Assembly: GCA_963702305.1 (NCBI GenBank)
Contig: CAVPBX010000014.1
Span: 62,001 to 126,000, forward strand
Length of the DNA: 64,000 nt
DNA from: PALSA-693 sp963702305
GTDB taxonomy: Bacteria > Actinomycetota > Acidimicrobiia > Acidimicrobiales > Palsa-688
Reading direction: 5' to 3'
Positions 49,026 to 58,090 of the stretch are shown here, one piece after another; position 1 is the first letter of the stretch; each line of letters starts with the position of its first letter. The notes below the pieces were generated by a model. The model was not told the DNA's origin and did no database searches. It saw nothing but the letters and a program-made list of their open reading frames with translations. Made by a program: the position numbers and the translations under genes.

Positions 49026-50312
49026 ATGACGATCACTGGTTTTCGTCGCGCGGTCGTCGTACTGGGCATCGCCGCATTGGTCGCCACCGCGTGCGGTAGC
49101 TCGTCCAAGTCGGGCGGGGGGGCCACCGCCACTACCGCCGCCCCATCGGGGGGCACGGCGCCGACCGGCACGCCGATCACGATCGGGTACATCACCTCGA
49201 TCACCGGCGTCTCCTCGTCGACGTTCGCGGATGGGGCCGGTGGGGCCCAGGCGCGCTTTGCGCTCCAGAACGCCCAGGGCGGCGTCAACGGCCACCCCCT
49301 GAAGTTGGTGGTGAAAGACGACCAGTCGAGCCCTCCGACGAATCAGACCGCGGCCCAGGATTTGGTATCCGCCGAGCATGTGTTCGGTGTCATCGACGAC
49401 TCCGCCTTCACCTACGGGGCCGCCCGGTATCTGAGCCAGCAGGGCATCCCGGTGACCGGCGGCGGCTTCGACGGAACCGAGTGGACCCAGTACTCCAACA
49501 TGTTCGCCACCATCCCCCTCGAAGACGCGCCGATCAAGGGTATGTACTACTCGGACAACACCACGGGTCTAGCCCTGAAGCAGGCGGGGGTGACGAAGCT
49601 GGCCGGCCTGGGCTATGGCGTTGGCTTCTCCTCGCCCGAATCCATCCGAGCCACCTTCGCGGGCGCGCAACCGCTCGGCGTGAGTAAGTGCTACGAGAAT
49701 CTGTCGGTGCCGTTCGGCGGGGTGGATTTCACCGCCGACGTGCTGCAGATCAAGGCGGCCGGATGCAACGGCGTGGTCGGCTCGTTTGTCGACAATTCGG
49801 ACGTCGCCTTGTCCCAGGCGGTCAAGAACGCCGGACTGGCAATCAAGCAGATGTACTTCACCGCGTACGACCAGAACGTGCTCGGCAGCCCGTCCGCTCT
49901 GGCCGCCCTCAACGGCGACTACTTCCGGGCGCAGGAAAACTTCACGACGCCGAACGCCGCCACCCAGCAGATGCTCAACACCTTGAGGCAGTACGACTCG
50001 GCCTACAAAGGTGGCATCCCGGACTTCGGGCTGGCCGGCTCTTATCTGGCTGCCGATCTGATGATCAAGGGCCTGCAGCTCGCCGGGACCAACCCGACCC
50101 CGCAGACCTTCATCTCCAATCTTCGCCAGCTCACCAGCTACGACGCGGGCGGCATCCTCTCCAGCCCCACGACCATGGCGGGATTTGGCACTGACGCCAT
50201 CGTCCCCCAGCGGATCTGCATGTACTACCTGCAGCTGCAAGGCGCCAACTATGTCGCCCTCAACGGGGGCGCGCCCATCTGCGGCCAGCGAATCGTGGCC
50301 CCCAGTCCGTAG
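49026..50312 (+). CDS. LivJ-type ABC substrate-binding lipoprotein (Peripla_BP_6), orphan copy 3
   Basis: A 428-residue lipoprotein from ATG 49026, six bases after AAGGGGGG. Lipobox LVATACGSSS; then ITIGYITSITGVSSSTF, FALQNAQGGVNGHPLKL, VKDDQSSPPTNQ and FGLAGSYLAADLMIKGLQLAGTNPT. As in the other two copies, Cys residues recur near the end (RICMYYLQL, PICGQRI). It is divergent from the CoA-transferase gene and followed by an amidohydrolase 99 bp downstream. No permease or ATPase is adjacent. Presumably captures a catabolic substrate outside the cell. Confidence 0.9.
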   Translation: MTITGFRRAVVVLGIAALVATACGSSSKSGGGATATTAAPSGGTAPTGTPITIGYITSITGVSSSTFADGAGGAQARFALQNAQGGVNGHPLKLVVKDDQSSPPTNQTAAQDLVSAEHVFGVIDDSAFTYGAARYLSQQGIPVTGGGFDGTEWTQYSNMFATIPLEDAPIKGMYYSDNTTGLALKQAGVTKLAGLGYGVGFSSPESIRATFAGAQPLGVSKCYENLSVPFGGVDFTADVLQIKAAGCNGVVGSFVDNSDVALSQAVKNAGLAIKQMYFTAYDQNVLGSPSALAALNGDYFRAQENFTTPNAATQQMLNTLRQYDSAYKGGIPDFGLAGSYLAADLMIKGLQLAGTNPTPQTFISNLRQLTSYDAGGILSSPTTMAGFGTDAIVPQRICMYYLQLQGANYVALNGGAPICGQRIVAPSP

Positions 50313-50411
50313 CACGTCCGAGTTTGTACCTCGACCAAAATGCGAGCGGCCTCGATACGACGTACCATTGACGCAGGAACCAATCTGCCCCCTCGGCAAG
50401 AAGGAGGAGCC

Positions 50412-51611
50412 ATGCCCTCGCGGACCCTCGGTTTTCCGGTATTCGACTCCGACAACCACATGTACGAGACGCGCGACGCCCTGACCCGGTACCTGCCCGA
50501 CAAGTACAAGGGTGCCATCGACTACGTCGACGTCCACGGGCGGACGAAGATCGTGGTCCGTGGTCACATCACCGACTACATCCCGAACCCGACCTTCGAT
50601 CGGGTGGGGCGGCCGGGGGCCCAGGAGGAGTACTTCAAGCACGGGAACCCCGACGGCAAATCGAGCCGGGAGATCATCGGGCGCGGCATCGACTGCCCGC
50701 CCGCGTTCCGCCACGCCGAGCCCCGGCTGGCCCTGATGGACGAGCAGGGCGTCGACTACACGATCGTGCATCCGACCCTGGCCAGCCTGGTCGAAGAGCG
50801 AATGAAAGACGATCCCGAGTTGTGCGCGGCCGTGATCCACGCCCTCAACCAATGGATGGCCGAGGAGTGGCCCTTCACCTACGAGAACCGGATGTTCTCG
50901 ACTCCCGTCATTTCGCCGGGCCTGGTCGACCGAGCGATCGAGGAGCTGGAATGGGTCCTCGATCGGGGCACCCGCATCGTCCTGATGCGACCAGCGCCGG
51001 CCTGGGGCTTCCGGGGGCCCCGTTCGTTCGCCCTCCCCGAATTCGATCCCTACTGGGCCCGGGTCCAGGAGTCAGGCGTGCTCGTCGTCATCCACGCCTC
51101 CGACACCGGCTACAACCGGTTCAGCAACGAGTGGGAGGGCGTCCAGGAGGAAGCTCAGGCCTTCTCGCAGCCGAGGCCGTTCAGCGCCGCGGTGGGCAAC
51201 GACTACCGCGATATCCAGGATGCGGTTACGTCGATCATCGCCCACGGCCTGGTGGCTCGCTTCCCCGACCTGCGCTTCGCTCTGATCGAGAACGGTGCTG
51301 GGTGGGTGCCGCACCTGCTCCACCGGCTCGACCACACCTGGGAGCAGATGCCCCAGTCCTTCGCGGAGAAGCCCTCCACGACCTTCAACCGCAACATCTG
51401 GGTGCATCCGTTCCACGAGGAGGATCCGCGCGACCTGGTGCACCTGCTCGGAGCCGACCGGGTCATCTTCGGATCGGACTTCCCGCACGTCGAAGGTCTG
51501 GCCGATCCCCTGTCCTACGTCGACGAGCTCCATGGGCTGCCGGACGACGAAGTCCGCAAGATCATGGGCGGCAACATGATGGAGCTGCTCGGCATCGGCG
51601 CCAAAGTCTGA
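50412..51611 (+). CDS. Amidohydrolase-2 family TIM-barrel protein
   Basis: A 399-residue protein; ATG 50412 is preceded by AAGGAGGAG. Motifs: GFPVFDSDNHMYET (metal site D-x-D-x-H), YTIVHPTLASL, RIVLMRPAPAW, VLVVIHASDTGYNR, LRFALIENGAGWVPHLLHRLDH (core IENGAGWVPHLLHRL) and VIFGSDFPHVEGLADP. This is the PF04909 group, also seen at 24396. Relatives hydrolyse or decarboxylate cyclic acids; many actinobacterial copies sit in acyl-CoA loci without known reaction. It may form one transcript with the binding-protein gene before it and the dehydrogenase after it. Confidence 0.88.
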   Translation: MPSRTLGFPVFDSDNHMYETRDALTRYLPDKYKGAIDYVDVHGRTKIVVRGHITDYIPNPTFDRVGRPGAQEEYFKHGNPDGKSSREIIGRGIDCPPAFRHAEPRLALMDEQGVDYTIVHPTLASLVEERMKDDPELCAAVIHALNQWMAEEWPFTYENRMFSTPVISPGLVDRAIEELEWVLDRGTRIVLMRPAPAWGFRGPRSFALPEFDPYWARVQESGVLVVIHASDTGYNRFSNEWEGVQEEAQAFSQPRPFSAAVGNDYRDIQDAVTSIIAHGLVARFPDLRFALIENGAGWVPHLLHRLDHTWEQMPQSFAEKPSTTFNRNIWVHPFHEEDPRDLVHLLGADRVIFGSDFPHVEGLADPLSYVDELHGLPDDEVRKIMGGNMMELLGIGAKV

Positions 51612-51726
51612 CGGGCGGGGGCGACCCCGTAGTCCATTAGGCCGCGTCCAACTCCGGAAATCGGGGCCTGGACCTGGCCCAAATCGTCGTAGCTGCGGAG
51701 ATCATGTCCTTTCACCCTGCCCATCG

Positions 51727-53010
51727 ATGACCACCGGTCCCGACCTCGACAGCACTGCCGCGATCCGGGACGCGGTACGATCCTGGGTGACCGAGGCCTG
51801 GGATCCGGCCTTGACGGTCAGGGAGTGGTGGGCCCGCCTGGTCGACAGCGGCTGGGCGTACCCGCACTGGCCGACGGAGTGGTTCGGCAAGGGGTTCTCC
51901 ACCGTCGAGGCCGCCGTTGTCTACGAGACGCTCGCCGATGCCGGGGTTCTGGGCCCGCCGGTCGGCAGCGGTCCGACGATGGGAGCCAACGTGCTGTTCG
52001 CCTACGGCACCGAGGAGCAGAAGCGCACCTGGATTCCGCGGTTGGCTCGAGGCGAGGAGCACTGGTGCCAGTTTTTCAGCGAACCGGGTGCGGGCTCCGA
52101 TCTGGCCAGTGTCCAGACCCGAGCCGTCCGGGATGGCGACGAATGGATCGTCAACGGCCAGAAGGTGTGGAACTCGTCCACCCGCATCGCCGATCGGGGC
52201 CTGCTCGTCACCCGGACTGATCCCGGACTGCCCAAGCATCGAGGGATCACCTTTTTCATCATCGACGTCGATCAGCCGGGCATCGACATCCGCCCGATCC
52301 GCCAGATGAACGGGCGGTCGGAGTTCAACGAGACCTTCTTCACCGATGCTCGGGTGGACGATCAAGCCCGCATCGGCGACGTCAACCAGGGCTTTCGGGT
52401 CGCCATCACCACCCTCAGCACCGAACGAGCCACGTTCGCCGGCGGCGGAGAGCGCGGCCTGGCCACGGCCAATGCCGGAGTGAAAGGGGGCGATCTCGAG
52501 CGCCCCGTCGGCGAGATCCTGACCCGGGACCAGGGCAACGACATCGGAGGCGCCAACGCCCTGCCCATCGGGGACGCGACCGCCATGATCGCCCTGGCCC
52601 GGCAGTTTGGCCGGACGGGCGACGCCGCGATCCGCCAGCGCATCGCCGGCCTCTACGCCGCTTCGGAGGCCCTCCGCTTCACGGCCATTCGGGCCCGGGG
52701 CGCCGCGGAAGCCGGTCGGCCGCCGGGACCCGAAAGCTCCATCGCCTATCTCGGCGGCGTTCGGATCGTCCGGCAATGCCGCGACTTGAGCGCAGAGATC
52801 GCCGGGCCGGCCGCGACCCTGGCGGGGCCGGACGCCCCACTCGGCGGAGCCATCGCCATGACCATCACGACCGCGCCCTGTCATGGGATCCAGGGCGGCA
52901 GCGAGCAGATCCAGCTCAACATCATCGGCGAGCGCATCCTCGGTCTGCCGAAGGAGCCTCAGGTCGATCGGGACATGCCGTTCCGTGACATCAAGATCCT
53001 CCCTGGCTGA
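51727..53010 (+). CDS. Acyl-CoA dehydrogenase
   Basis: A 427-residue flavoprotein: N-terminal helices (WDPALTVREWWARLVDSGWAYPHW), FFSEPGAGSDLASVQTRAV (core SEPGAGSDLASVQT), WIVNGQKVWNSSTRIADRG, FNETFFTDARV, and the C-terminal GIQGGSEQIQLNIIGERILGLPKEP (core QGGSEQIQLNIIGERILG). The insert with ERGLATANAGVKGGDLE is longer than usual. It oxidises an acyl-CoA to the 2-enoyl form. It follows the amidohydrolase by 115 bp and ends directly against the convergent MFS gene (adjacent stops at 53010/53011). Confidence 0.92.
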   Translation: MTTGPDLDSTAAIRDAVRSWVTEAWDPALTVREWWARLVDSGWAYPHWPTEWFGKGFSTVEAAVVYETLADAGVLGPPVGSGPTMGANVLFAYGTEEQKRTWIPRLARGEEHWCQFFSEPGAGSDLASVQTRAVRDGDEWIVNGQKVWNSSTRIADRGLLVTRTDPGLPKHRGITFFIIDVDQPGIDIRPIRQMNGRSEFNETFFTDARVDDQARIGDVNQGFRVAITTLSTERATFAGGGERGLATANAGVKGGDLERPVGEILTRDQGNDIGGANALPIGDATAMIALARQFGRTGDAAIRQRIAGLYAASEALRFTAIRARGAAEAGRPPGPESSIAYLGGVRIVRQCRDLSAEIAGPAATLAGPDAPLGGAIAMTITTAPCHGIQGGSEQIQLNIIGERILGLPKEPQVDRDMPFRDIKILPG

Positions 53011-54237
53011 TCAGGCCGGGGCCGGGGCGGTCACCAGGCTGGTCAACTCCTCGGCCCGACCCTGCTCGGCGCGGGTGAGTAGCGAGTGGCCGGTTGCGAG
53101 CACGCCGATGGCGGCCGCGACGGTGCCGGCGCCGACGTAGAAGGGGACATGGACGTTGATGTCGGCGGCCAGTCTGCTGGCGAAGTACGGGGCCAGGCCG
53201 CCGCCGATAAACCGGACAAACCCGTAGGCGGCTGATGCCACCGGCTTGTCCACTGGAGCGATCAGCATCACCGCCTGCGTCGTTAGGGTGTTGTTGAGTC
53301 CCACGAACGCGCCGGAGACGATGACCGCCACTATCAGGGTGATCTGCGACGACGTGAAGGCGGCGATGACCACCAGGTCGATGGCCAGGAGGGCGAGGTT
53401 GACGTACAGCGTGCGGGGGGTGCCGAAGCGGGCTTGGACGCGGGGTGCCACGAACACCGCGAAGACGGCCACCAGTATCCCCCAGCCGGTGAATACATAG
53501 CCCAACTGGTGGATCCCGAGATGCATCGGGAAGGGCGCATAGGCGAGCAGGGTGAAGAACCCCCAGTTGTAGCCGAGTGCGGTGAGGCTCATGATGGCCA
53601 GCCCGCGGTGCCGCAGCGCCCGGAGCGGTTCGAGGATCGAAGTGGGCCGGGCCGATCGGGGGGTGGCGTCGACGAAGAGCATGGTGGCGACCAGCGATAT
53701 GGTCATCAGGACGGTCACGCCGAAGAACGGGCCCCGCCAGCTGATCGCGCCGAGTTCGCCCCCCACCAGTGGTCCCAGCGCGATGCCTACCCCCAGGGCG
53801 GTCTCATAGAGGATGATCGCACCCGAGAAGCCGCCGGACGCGGCCCCGATGATCACGGCCAAAGAGGTGGCAATGAACAGGGCGTTGCCCAAGCCCCATC
53901 CGGCCCGGAAACCGATGATCCCATTGATGGTGTCCGAAGAACCAGCCAGGGCGCTGAAGCCCACGATCAGGACCAGGCCGGCCACCAGGGTGCGCTTACC
54001 GCCGATCCGGCTCGATACCCACCCGGTAACCAGCATGGCCACTGCGGTGACGACCAGGTAGCTGGTGAATAGCAGCTCGACCGAGCTCGGTGACGCCTTC
54101 AGTTGCTTGGACAGGGCCGGAAGTATGGGATCGACGAGGCCGATGCCCATGAACGACACCACGCAGGCGAACGCAACCGCCCACACCCCTTTGGGTTGAC
54201 GAAACGGGCTGACGAGTGCCCGGTCGGTCCCGCTCAC
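53011..54237 (-). CDS. MFS transporter (12-TM, DHA1-like)
   Basis: A 408-residue transporter with 12 likely membrane segments. The start VVSFMGIGLVDPILPALSKQL matches the D-P-x-L-P signature of drug exporters; motif A is TGWVSSRIGGKRTLVAG and motif C GVGIALGPLVGGELG. GTG 54237 overlaps the stop of the MarR gene as GTGA, so both come from one message and the MarR protein probably represses its own pump operon. The substrate is unknown; an amphipathic toxic compound would be typical. Confidence 0.93.
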   Translation of the reverse strand: MSGTDRALVSPFRQPKGVWAVAFACVVSFMGIGLVDPILPALSKQLKASPSSVELLFTSYLVVTAVAMLVTGWVSSRIGGKRTLVAGLVLIVGFSALAGSSDTINGIIGFRAGWGLGNALFIATSLAVIIGAASGGFSGAIILYETALGVGIALGPLVGGELGAISWRGPFFGVTVLMTISLVATMLFVDATPRSARPTSILEPLRALRHRGLAIMSLTALGYNWGFFTLLAYAPFPMHLGIHQLGYVFTGWGILVAVFAVFVAPRVQARFGTPRTLYVNLALLAIDLVVIAAFTSSQITLIVAVIVSGAFVGLNNTLTTQAVMLIAPVDKPVASAAYGFVRFIGGGLAPYFASRLAADINVHVPFYVGAGTVAAAIGVLATGHSLLTRAEQGRAEELTSLVTAPAPA

Positions 54238-54740
54238 CGCAGGTCGTCCGCGGGAAGGATCGGGGGCGGGTTCGCGGGGTCACGCCGCTCCTCCTCGAGT
54301 TCGCGGAGATGATCGAGGGCCGGGATGGCGGCGGCCAAGGCGGCCGCCTCCTCGGGCGGGAGTTTGTCGATCAACTGGACAAACGCCTCCGCTCCCGCCC
54401 GTCGCCGAGCCCGGATGTAGTCCGAGCCCGCCGGGGTCACCGCAATCAAGACCACTCGGCGGTCGGCGGGGTCCGCTTGTCGCTCGACCAACCCGGATCG
54501 TTCGAGCCCGCTGACGAGGACGGTCATGGACGGCTGGGCGACCCCCTCGGCCGCGGCAAGGTCCGTGATCCGCCGAGGACCGGTGCGGTCCAGGGTGGAC
54601 AATGTCGATGCCGAGGTCAGGCTCAGCTCTCGGGGGATCCGTCGCACTGCCGCGATCACCAGGGTGTACAGCGCGGCGCCAGCGGCCGCGCCCGGATCAG
54701 GGTGCGGCCGCTCTCGCGGAGAAGCGGCTCGTCGGCTCAC
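54234..54740 (-). CDS. MarR-family transcriptional regulator
   Basis: A 168-residue protein with an N-terminal helix pair, then the winged HTH: LTSASTLSTLDRTGPRRITDLAAAEGVAQPSMTVLVSGLERSGLVERQADPADRRVVLIAVTPAG (core VAQPSMTVLVSGLERSGLV and wing ADPADRRVVLIAVT). The wing DPADRR is a MarR hallmark. It is translationally coupled to the MFS exporter downstream. The 115-bp gap to the divergent ECF sigma gene is AT-rich for this genome and holds an ATAG-N5-CTAT element near the start, a possible operator. Confidence 0.93.
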   Translation of the reverse strand: MSRRAASPRERPHPDPGAAAGAALYTLVIAAVRRIPRELSLTSASTLSTLDRTGPRRITDLAAAEGVAQPSMTVLVSGLERSGLVERQADPADRRVVLIAVTPAGSDYIRARRRAGAEAFVQLIDKLPPEEAAALAAAIPALDHLRELEEERRDPANPPPILPADDLR

Positions 54741-54855
54741 GCCGAATAAGCATAGTGTCTCTATATTTGTTGTCTATGGACTTTGTCCCATTCGGTCGTG
54801 CCGATGGCGCAAAGTCGCGTCATCTCTGAGTCGTCTCGGCTCGTACCATCCTTGA

Positions 54856-55425
54856 GTGACTACGGGACCGGAGGATGACGCGCTGCTCGCGGCCATGGCC
54901 GCGGGAGACCAGGCGGCGGCGGCGGTCTTCGTGGGCCGGCACGCCGCGAGCGTGACGGGCGCGGCCTTCCAGGTAGTCCGCGACCGGGCCATGGCCGAGG
55001 ACGTCGCCCAGGAAGCCTTCCTGAAGGCGTGGCGGGCGGCGGCGACCTACGATCCCCGCCGGGGAGGCGCCCGGGCCTGGCTGCTGTCCATCAGCCGTAA
55101 CGCGGCCATTGACCTGGTGCGAGTCCGGCGGGCCGCCCCGCTCGGCCCGGATGCGATGACCGGTTTGCTCGCCGGCGACGCCATCTTGGACGCCCCTGAC
55201 GACCATCTCGTCGAACAGGCCGAAGCCGTCGAGGTGCGGCAGGCCCTGGACCACCTCCCTGAGGACCAACGGCGCGCCATTCTGCTCGCCGCCGTAGCCG
55301 GTCTGAGCGCGGCGCAGGTCGGCGAGATCGAAGGAATCCCCCTCGGTACGGCGAAGTCCCGGATCCGCACGGCCTTGGTCCGGATGAGGGACACATTGGA
55401 AGTGGAGGCTCGCCGTGGACTCTGA
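54856..55425 (+). CDS. ECF-family RNA polymerase sigma factor
   Basis: A 189-residue sigma factor from GTG 54856. Region 2: DQAAAAVFVGRHAASVTGAAFQVVRDRAMAEDVAQEAFLKAWRAAATYDPRRGGARAWLLSISRNAAIDLVR (core AEDVAQEAFLKAW and ARAWLLSISRNAAID). Region 4: LDHLPEDQRRAILLAAVAGLSAAQVGEIEGIPLGTAKSRIRTAL (core GIPLGTAKSRIRTAL). No regions 1 or 3, as in ECF factors. The stop lies inside the next gene, an anti-sigma protein, so the pair is translationally coupled and the sigma is presumably held by it until a wall signal arrives. Confidence 0.94.
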   Translation: MTTGPEDDALLAAMAAGDQAAAAVFVGRHAASVTGAAFQVVRDRAMAEDVAQEAFLKAWRAAATYDPRRGGARAWLLSISRNAAIDLVRVRRAAPLGPDAMTGLLAGDAILDAPDDHLVEQAEAVEVRQALDHLPEDQRRAILLAAVAGLSAAQVGEIEGIPLGTAKSRIRTALVRMRDTLEVEARRGL

Positions 55426-57454
55426 TCGGTGCGCCCGCTACGAGGACGAGGCGGCGTCATTCGTACTCGGCGACGTGGCCGCCGAGCGGCGAGCCGAAAT
55501 GGTCGCCCACCTCGATGCCTGCGGCTCCTGCCGGCGCGAGGTGGCCACCCTCGCCGCGGCCCTCGACTCCATCAGTGCCGCCACGGTGCCAATGGCGCCG
55601 CGCGCCGGGTTCGCCGATCGGGTCCTCGCCGCGGCCGATGTGGCCGGACTGACCGCTGGACTCTCCCTCGGCCCCGACGCCGCGACAGCGGACCGGTCCA
55701 AGATGACACCCACCCCCGATGATTCGAGCCAACTCGTCCCTCTGCGCGGACGAGCGGAAAGGAAACGAGCAATGACGGTCACGATGGCTGGCGGCCGCGT
55801 CCATACCCCTGACTGGGCCAACCAGCCAGCCCGGCCCAGGCCAGTCACCGTGGTGCTCCGGCGCCGACGGACCCTCGCCGCGCTCACCGGCGCGACGGCA
55901 GTGCTCGCCGTGCTGGGGCTGGCCGCCCACACCTGGTTGCTGCTCGGACCGGCGGTCGCCGTGGCCGCCCTGGAGGCCGCCTACCTGGCCCTGGTCATCA
56001 CCATCACCCACACCAAAGCCCGGGACGAGATGGCCACGACCTTCCAGGCCCGGCGGGTCGCCGACGACGCCTACTGGCGCGAACTGGAGTTCGAGGTGGT
56101 GGCGCCCGCTGCCGACGAGGCGACCGCACCGCCGGTGGTCGGGGTCCCCAACACCACGCTGGCGCGGTTCGTTTTCGCCTACTTCCTCGGGTGGGCACTC
56201 ACACCTCTGGTGGCGATCATCGGGCTGCTGCGAGGCGACCTGGCCGGGATCGAGCAATCACCCCTCCTGGGGCACATCGTCACCCTGCAGCGGCGGGGCC
56301 GAGCCCAGTCCCTCAAGCTGCTCGTCGCGGGAGCGACGAGCGTCGCGGTGGTCGGTGGCGGGGCTTCGGTCCTGATCGCCCCCGGCTTGGCCGCGGCCGC
56401 CCCCGCCCAGTCCTACGTCGTGCATCCGGGTGACACCGTTTCCGGTATCGCGGACCGGTTCGGCGTGTCGGCTTCGTCGCTCGTCCAGCTCAATGGCATC
56501 GGCGACCCGAATTTCATCCTGCCCGGAGAGGTCATCCGGCTGAGCGGGACGACGCAGTCGGCGGATCCGGCGGCCGGCGGGGGAAGCTACACCGTCGACC
56601 CGGGCGACACGCTCGGCGCCATCGCCGATCGGTTCGGGACCACCGTCAGCGCCCTGGCTTCGGCCAACCACCTCGCCGATCCCAACCTGATCGTCGTCGG
56701 GCAGATCCTGCGGGTGCCATCGGGGGCCGGGTCGGCCCCGCCGGCAGCGTCGGCGGCGCCGGCCGTCGTGACCGGGGCCCGCACGTACACGGTGCAGGCC
56801 GGTGACACCGTCGGCGCCATCGCCGCCCGCTTCGGGACCACTGTCAGTGCCCTGGTTTCGGCCAACCACCTGGCCGATGCCAACCTGATCGAAGTCGGCC
56901 AGGTCCTAACCCTCGAAGCGGCCCCGGCCCAGCCCGGCGGATCCACCGGCCGCGCCCCGGCCGTCACCGTCTCCACCCCGGTCTCGTCGAACTACGTCAA
57001 TCCCTTTACCTTCGGCAGCTGGGCGCCCTCCCGGATCGACGAGGGTGTCGACTGGATTCCCAACGAGGTCTCGCCTGTCGTGGCCATCGGTGACGGGGTG
57101 ATCACCTACTCCTCCATGGACAGTGGGTGGCCCGCCGGGGGATTTATCACCTACCGCCTCACCAGCGGCTCCCACGCCGGTCTCTACATCTACGTGGCCG
57201 AGCACATCTCCAACCTGCTGCCCGTCGGCACCGTCGTGTCGGCCGGCCAACGGATCGCCACCGCCCTGCCCGGCTACCCCTGGACGGAGTGGGGCTGGGC
57301 GGCCGCGGTCGGCCAGGAACCGGCCCCCTCGGCGCAGTACAACGGCGCACCCGACGGCAGCTCAACTCCGGGCGGGTACGCCTTCGCGCGATTCCTGATC
57401 TCCCTCGGGGTGACCGGGATCGCCAATCCCGGGCCGGGTCCGACCACGCCTTGA
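55415..57454 (+). CDS. Anti-sigma factor fused to membrane segments, three LysM domains and a degenerate M23-like domain
   Basis: A 679-residue protein from GTG 55415, overlapping the ECF gene by 11 bases. Residues 1-60: zinc-binding anti-sigma domain with Cys6 and His32-x3-Cys36-x2-Cys39 (AHLDACGSCRRE). About four hydrophobic segments: 153-172, 176-197, 250-272 and 301-329. Then LysM domains at 333-377, 391-435 and 457-501 (SYVVHPGDTVSGIADRFG, SYTVDPGDTLGAIADRFG, TYTVQAGDTVGAIAARFG). Residues ~525-665 resemble an M23 peptidase (EGVDWIP, SPVVAIGDGVITY, GTVVSAGQRIATA) but the metal His residues are missing. It probably senses peptidoglycan outside and releases the sigma factor inside. ATG 55772 (codon 120) with AAAGGA eight bases upstream could start a shorter product. 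Confidence 0.9.
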   Translation: MDSDRCARYEDEAASFVLGDVAAERRAEMVAHLDACGSCRREVATLAAALDSISAATVPMAPRAGFADRVLAAADVAGLTAGLSLGPDAATADRSKMTPTPDDSSQLVPLRGRAERKRAMTVTMAGGRVHTPDWANQPARPRPVTVVLRRRRTLAALTGATAVLAVLGLAAHTWLLLGPAVAVAALEAAYLALVITITHTKARDEMATTFQARRVADDAYWRELEFEVVAPAADEATAPPVVGVPNTTLARFVFAYFLGWALTPLVAIIGLLRGDLAGIEQSPLLGHIVTLQRRGRAQSLKLLVAGATSVAVVGGGASVLIAPGLAAAAPAQSYVVHPGDTVSGIADRFGVSASSLVQLNGIGDPNFILPGEVIRLSGTTQSADPAAGGGSYTVDPGDTLGAIADRFGTTVSALASANHLADPNLIVVGQILRVPSGAGSAPPAASAAPAVVTGARTYTVQAGDTVGAIAARFGTTVSALVSANHLADANLIEVGQVLTLEAAPAQPGGSTGRAPAVTVSTPVSSNYVNPFTFGSWAPSRIDEGVDWIPNEVSPVVAIGDGVITYSSMDSGWPAGGFITYRLTSGSHAGLYIYVAEHISNLLPVGTVVSAGQRIATALPGYPWTEWGWAAAVGQEPAPSAQYNGAPDGSSTPGGYAFARFLISLGVTGIANPGPGPTTP

Positions 57455-57467
57455 GGCCCCGGGTGCT

Positions 57468-57893
57468 TCAGCCCGGCTCGACAAGTAGCAACTCGTTGCC
57501 GTCGGGGTCGCGGAACCAGAACATCGGCGGCACCGGGCCGACGAGCTCAACGGCACCGATTCGAATCGAGGCGGGCGTGCCGACCCGAGCGACCTCGGCG
57601 TCGACGTCGACGCCGCTCGCCAGCATCTCGGCGTGGGCAGCGTCGATGTCGTGGGTATTGAGGATGATCCCGGTCGCCACCCCTGTCTGGTCTCCCGGTC
57701 GGGGCGGCACGAGAGCGATACCCGCGGTCCCGTTCGGCGGATAGGCCTCGACCCAGCGGTAGCCGTCACCCCACGGAATGTCGTTGCGTCGCTCAAACCC
57801 CAGCGCCTCATAGAAGGCCAGCGACCGATCCTGGTCGGTCGATGGGACCAGCACGAGCTGGATCTGACTGATGCGGTCTGTCGTCTTACTCAT
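57468..57893 (-). CDS. VOC (glyoxalase/bleomycin-resistance fold) family protein
   Basis: A 141-residue protein from ATG 57893 (AGAGGAG upstream). It has two beta-alpha-beta-beta-beta units: QIQLVLVPSTDQDRSLAFYEALGFERRND (core VPSTDQDRSLAFYEALGF) and NTHDIDAAHAEMLASGVDVD, ending MFWFRDPDGNELLLVEPG (metal-side Glu in ELLLVE). Members are dioxygenases, isomerases or drug-binding proteins. No firm substrate can be given. It converges with the anti-sigma fusion gene, 13 bp away. Confidence 0.9.
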   Translation of the reverse strand: MSKTTDRISQIQLVLVPSTDQDRSLAFYEALGFERRNDIPWGDGYRWVEAYPPNGTAGIALVPPRPGDQTGVATGIILNTHDIDAAHAEMLASGVDVDAEVARVGTPASIRIGAVELVGPVPPMFWFRDPDGNELLLVEPG

Positions 57894-58090
57894 GGCTGTT
57901 CTCCTCTGGTCGGATGGCTGTTGCGCCCGCCGCCCCGCGGGTCGACCAGACGGACGAAACGCGCGGCCGTCTTGGTAGTACATGGTTAGACCGGACCCAC
58001 GGGCCAAACTCATCGGCCGGCGCGAATGTTCAGGCGAAGGGCCCTACGCCGCGACGCGCGGCCGGCCGATGTAGAACGCGATCGACGAGA

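Noticed and set aside
57894..58090. Possible small gene between the VOC and LLM genes
   Set aside because: Short frames here have no ribosome site or recognisable sequence; I see only intergenic DNA.
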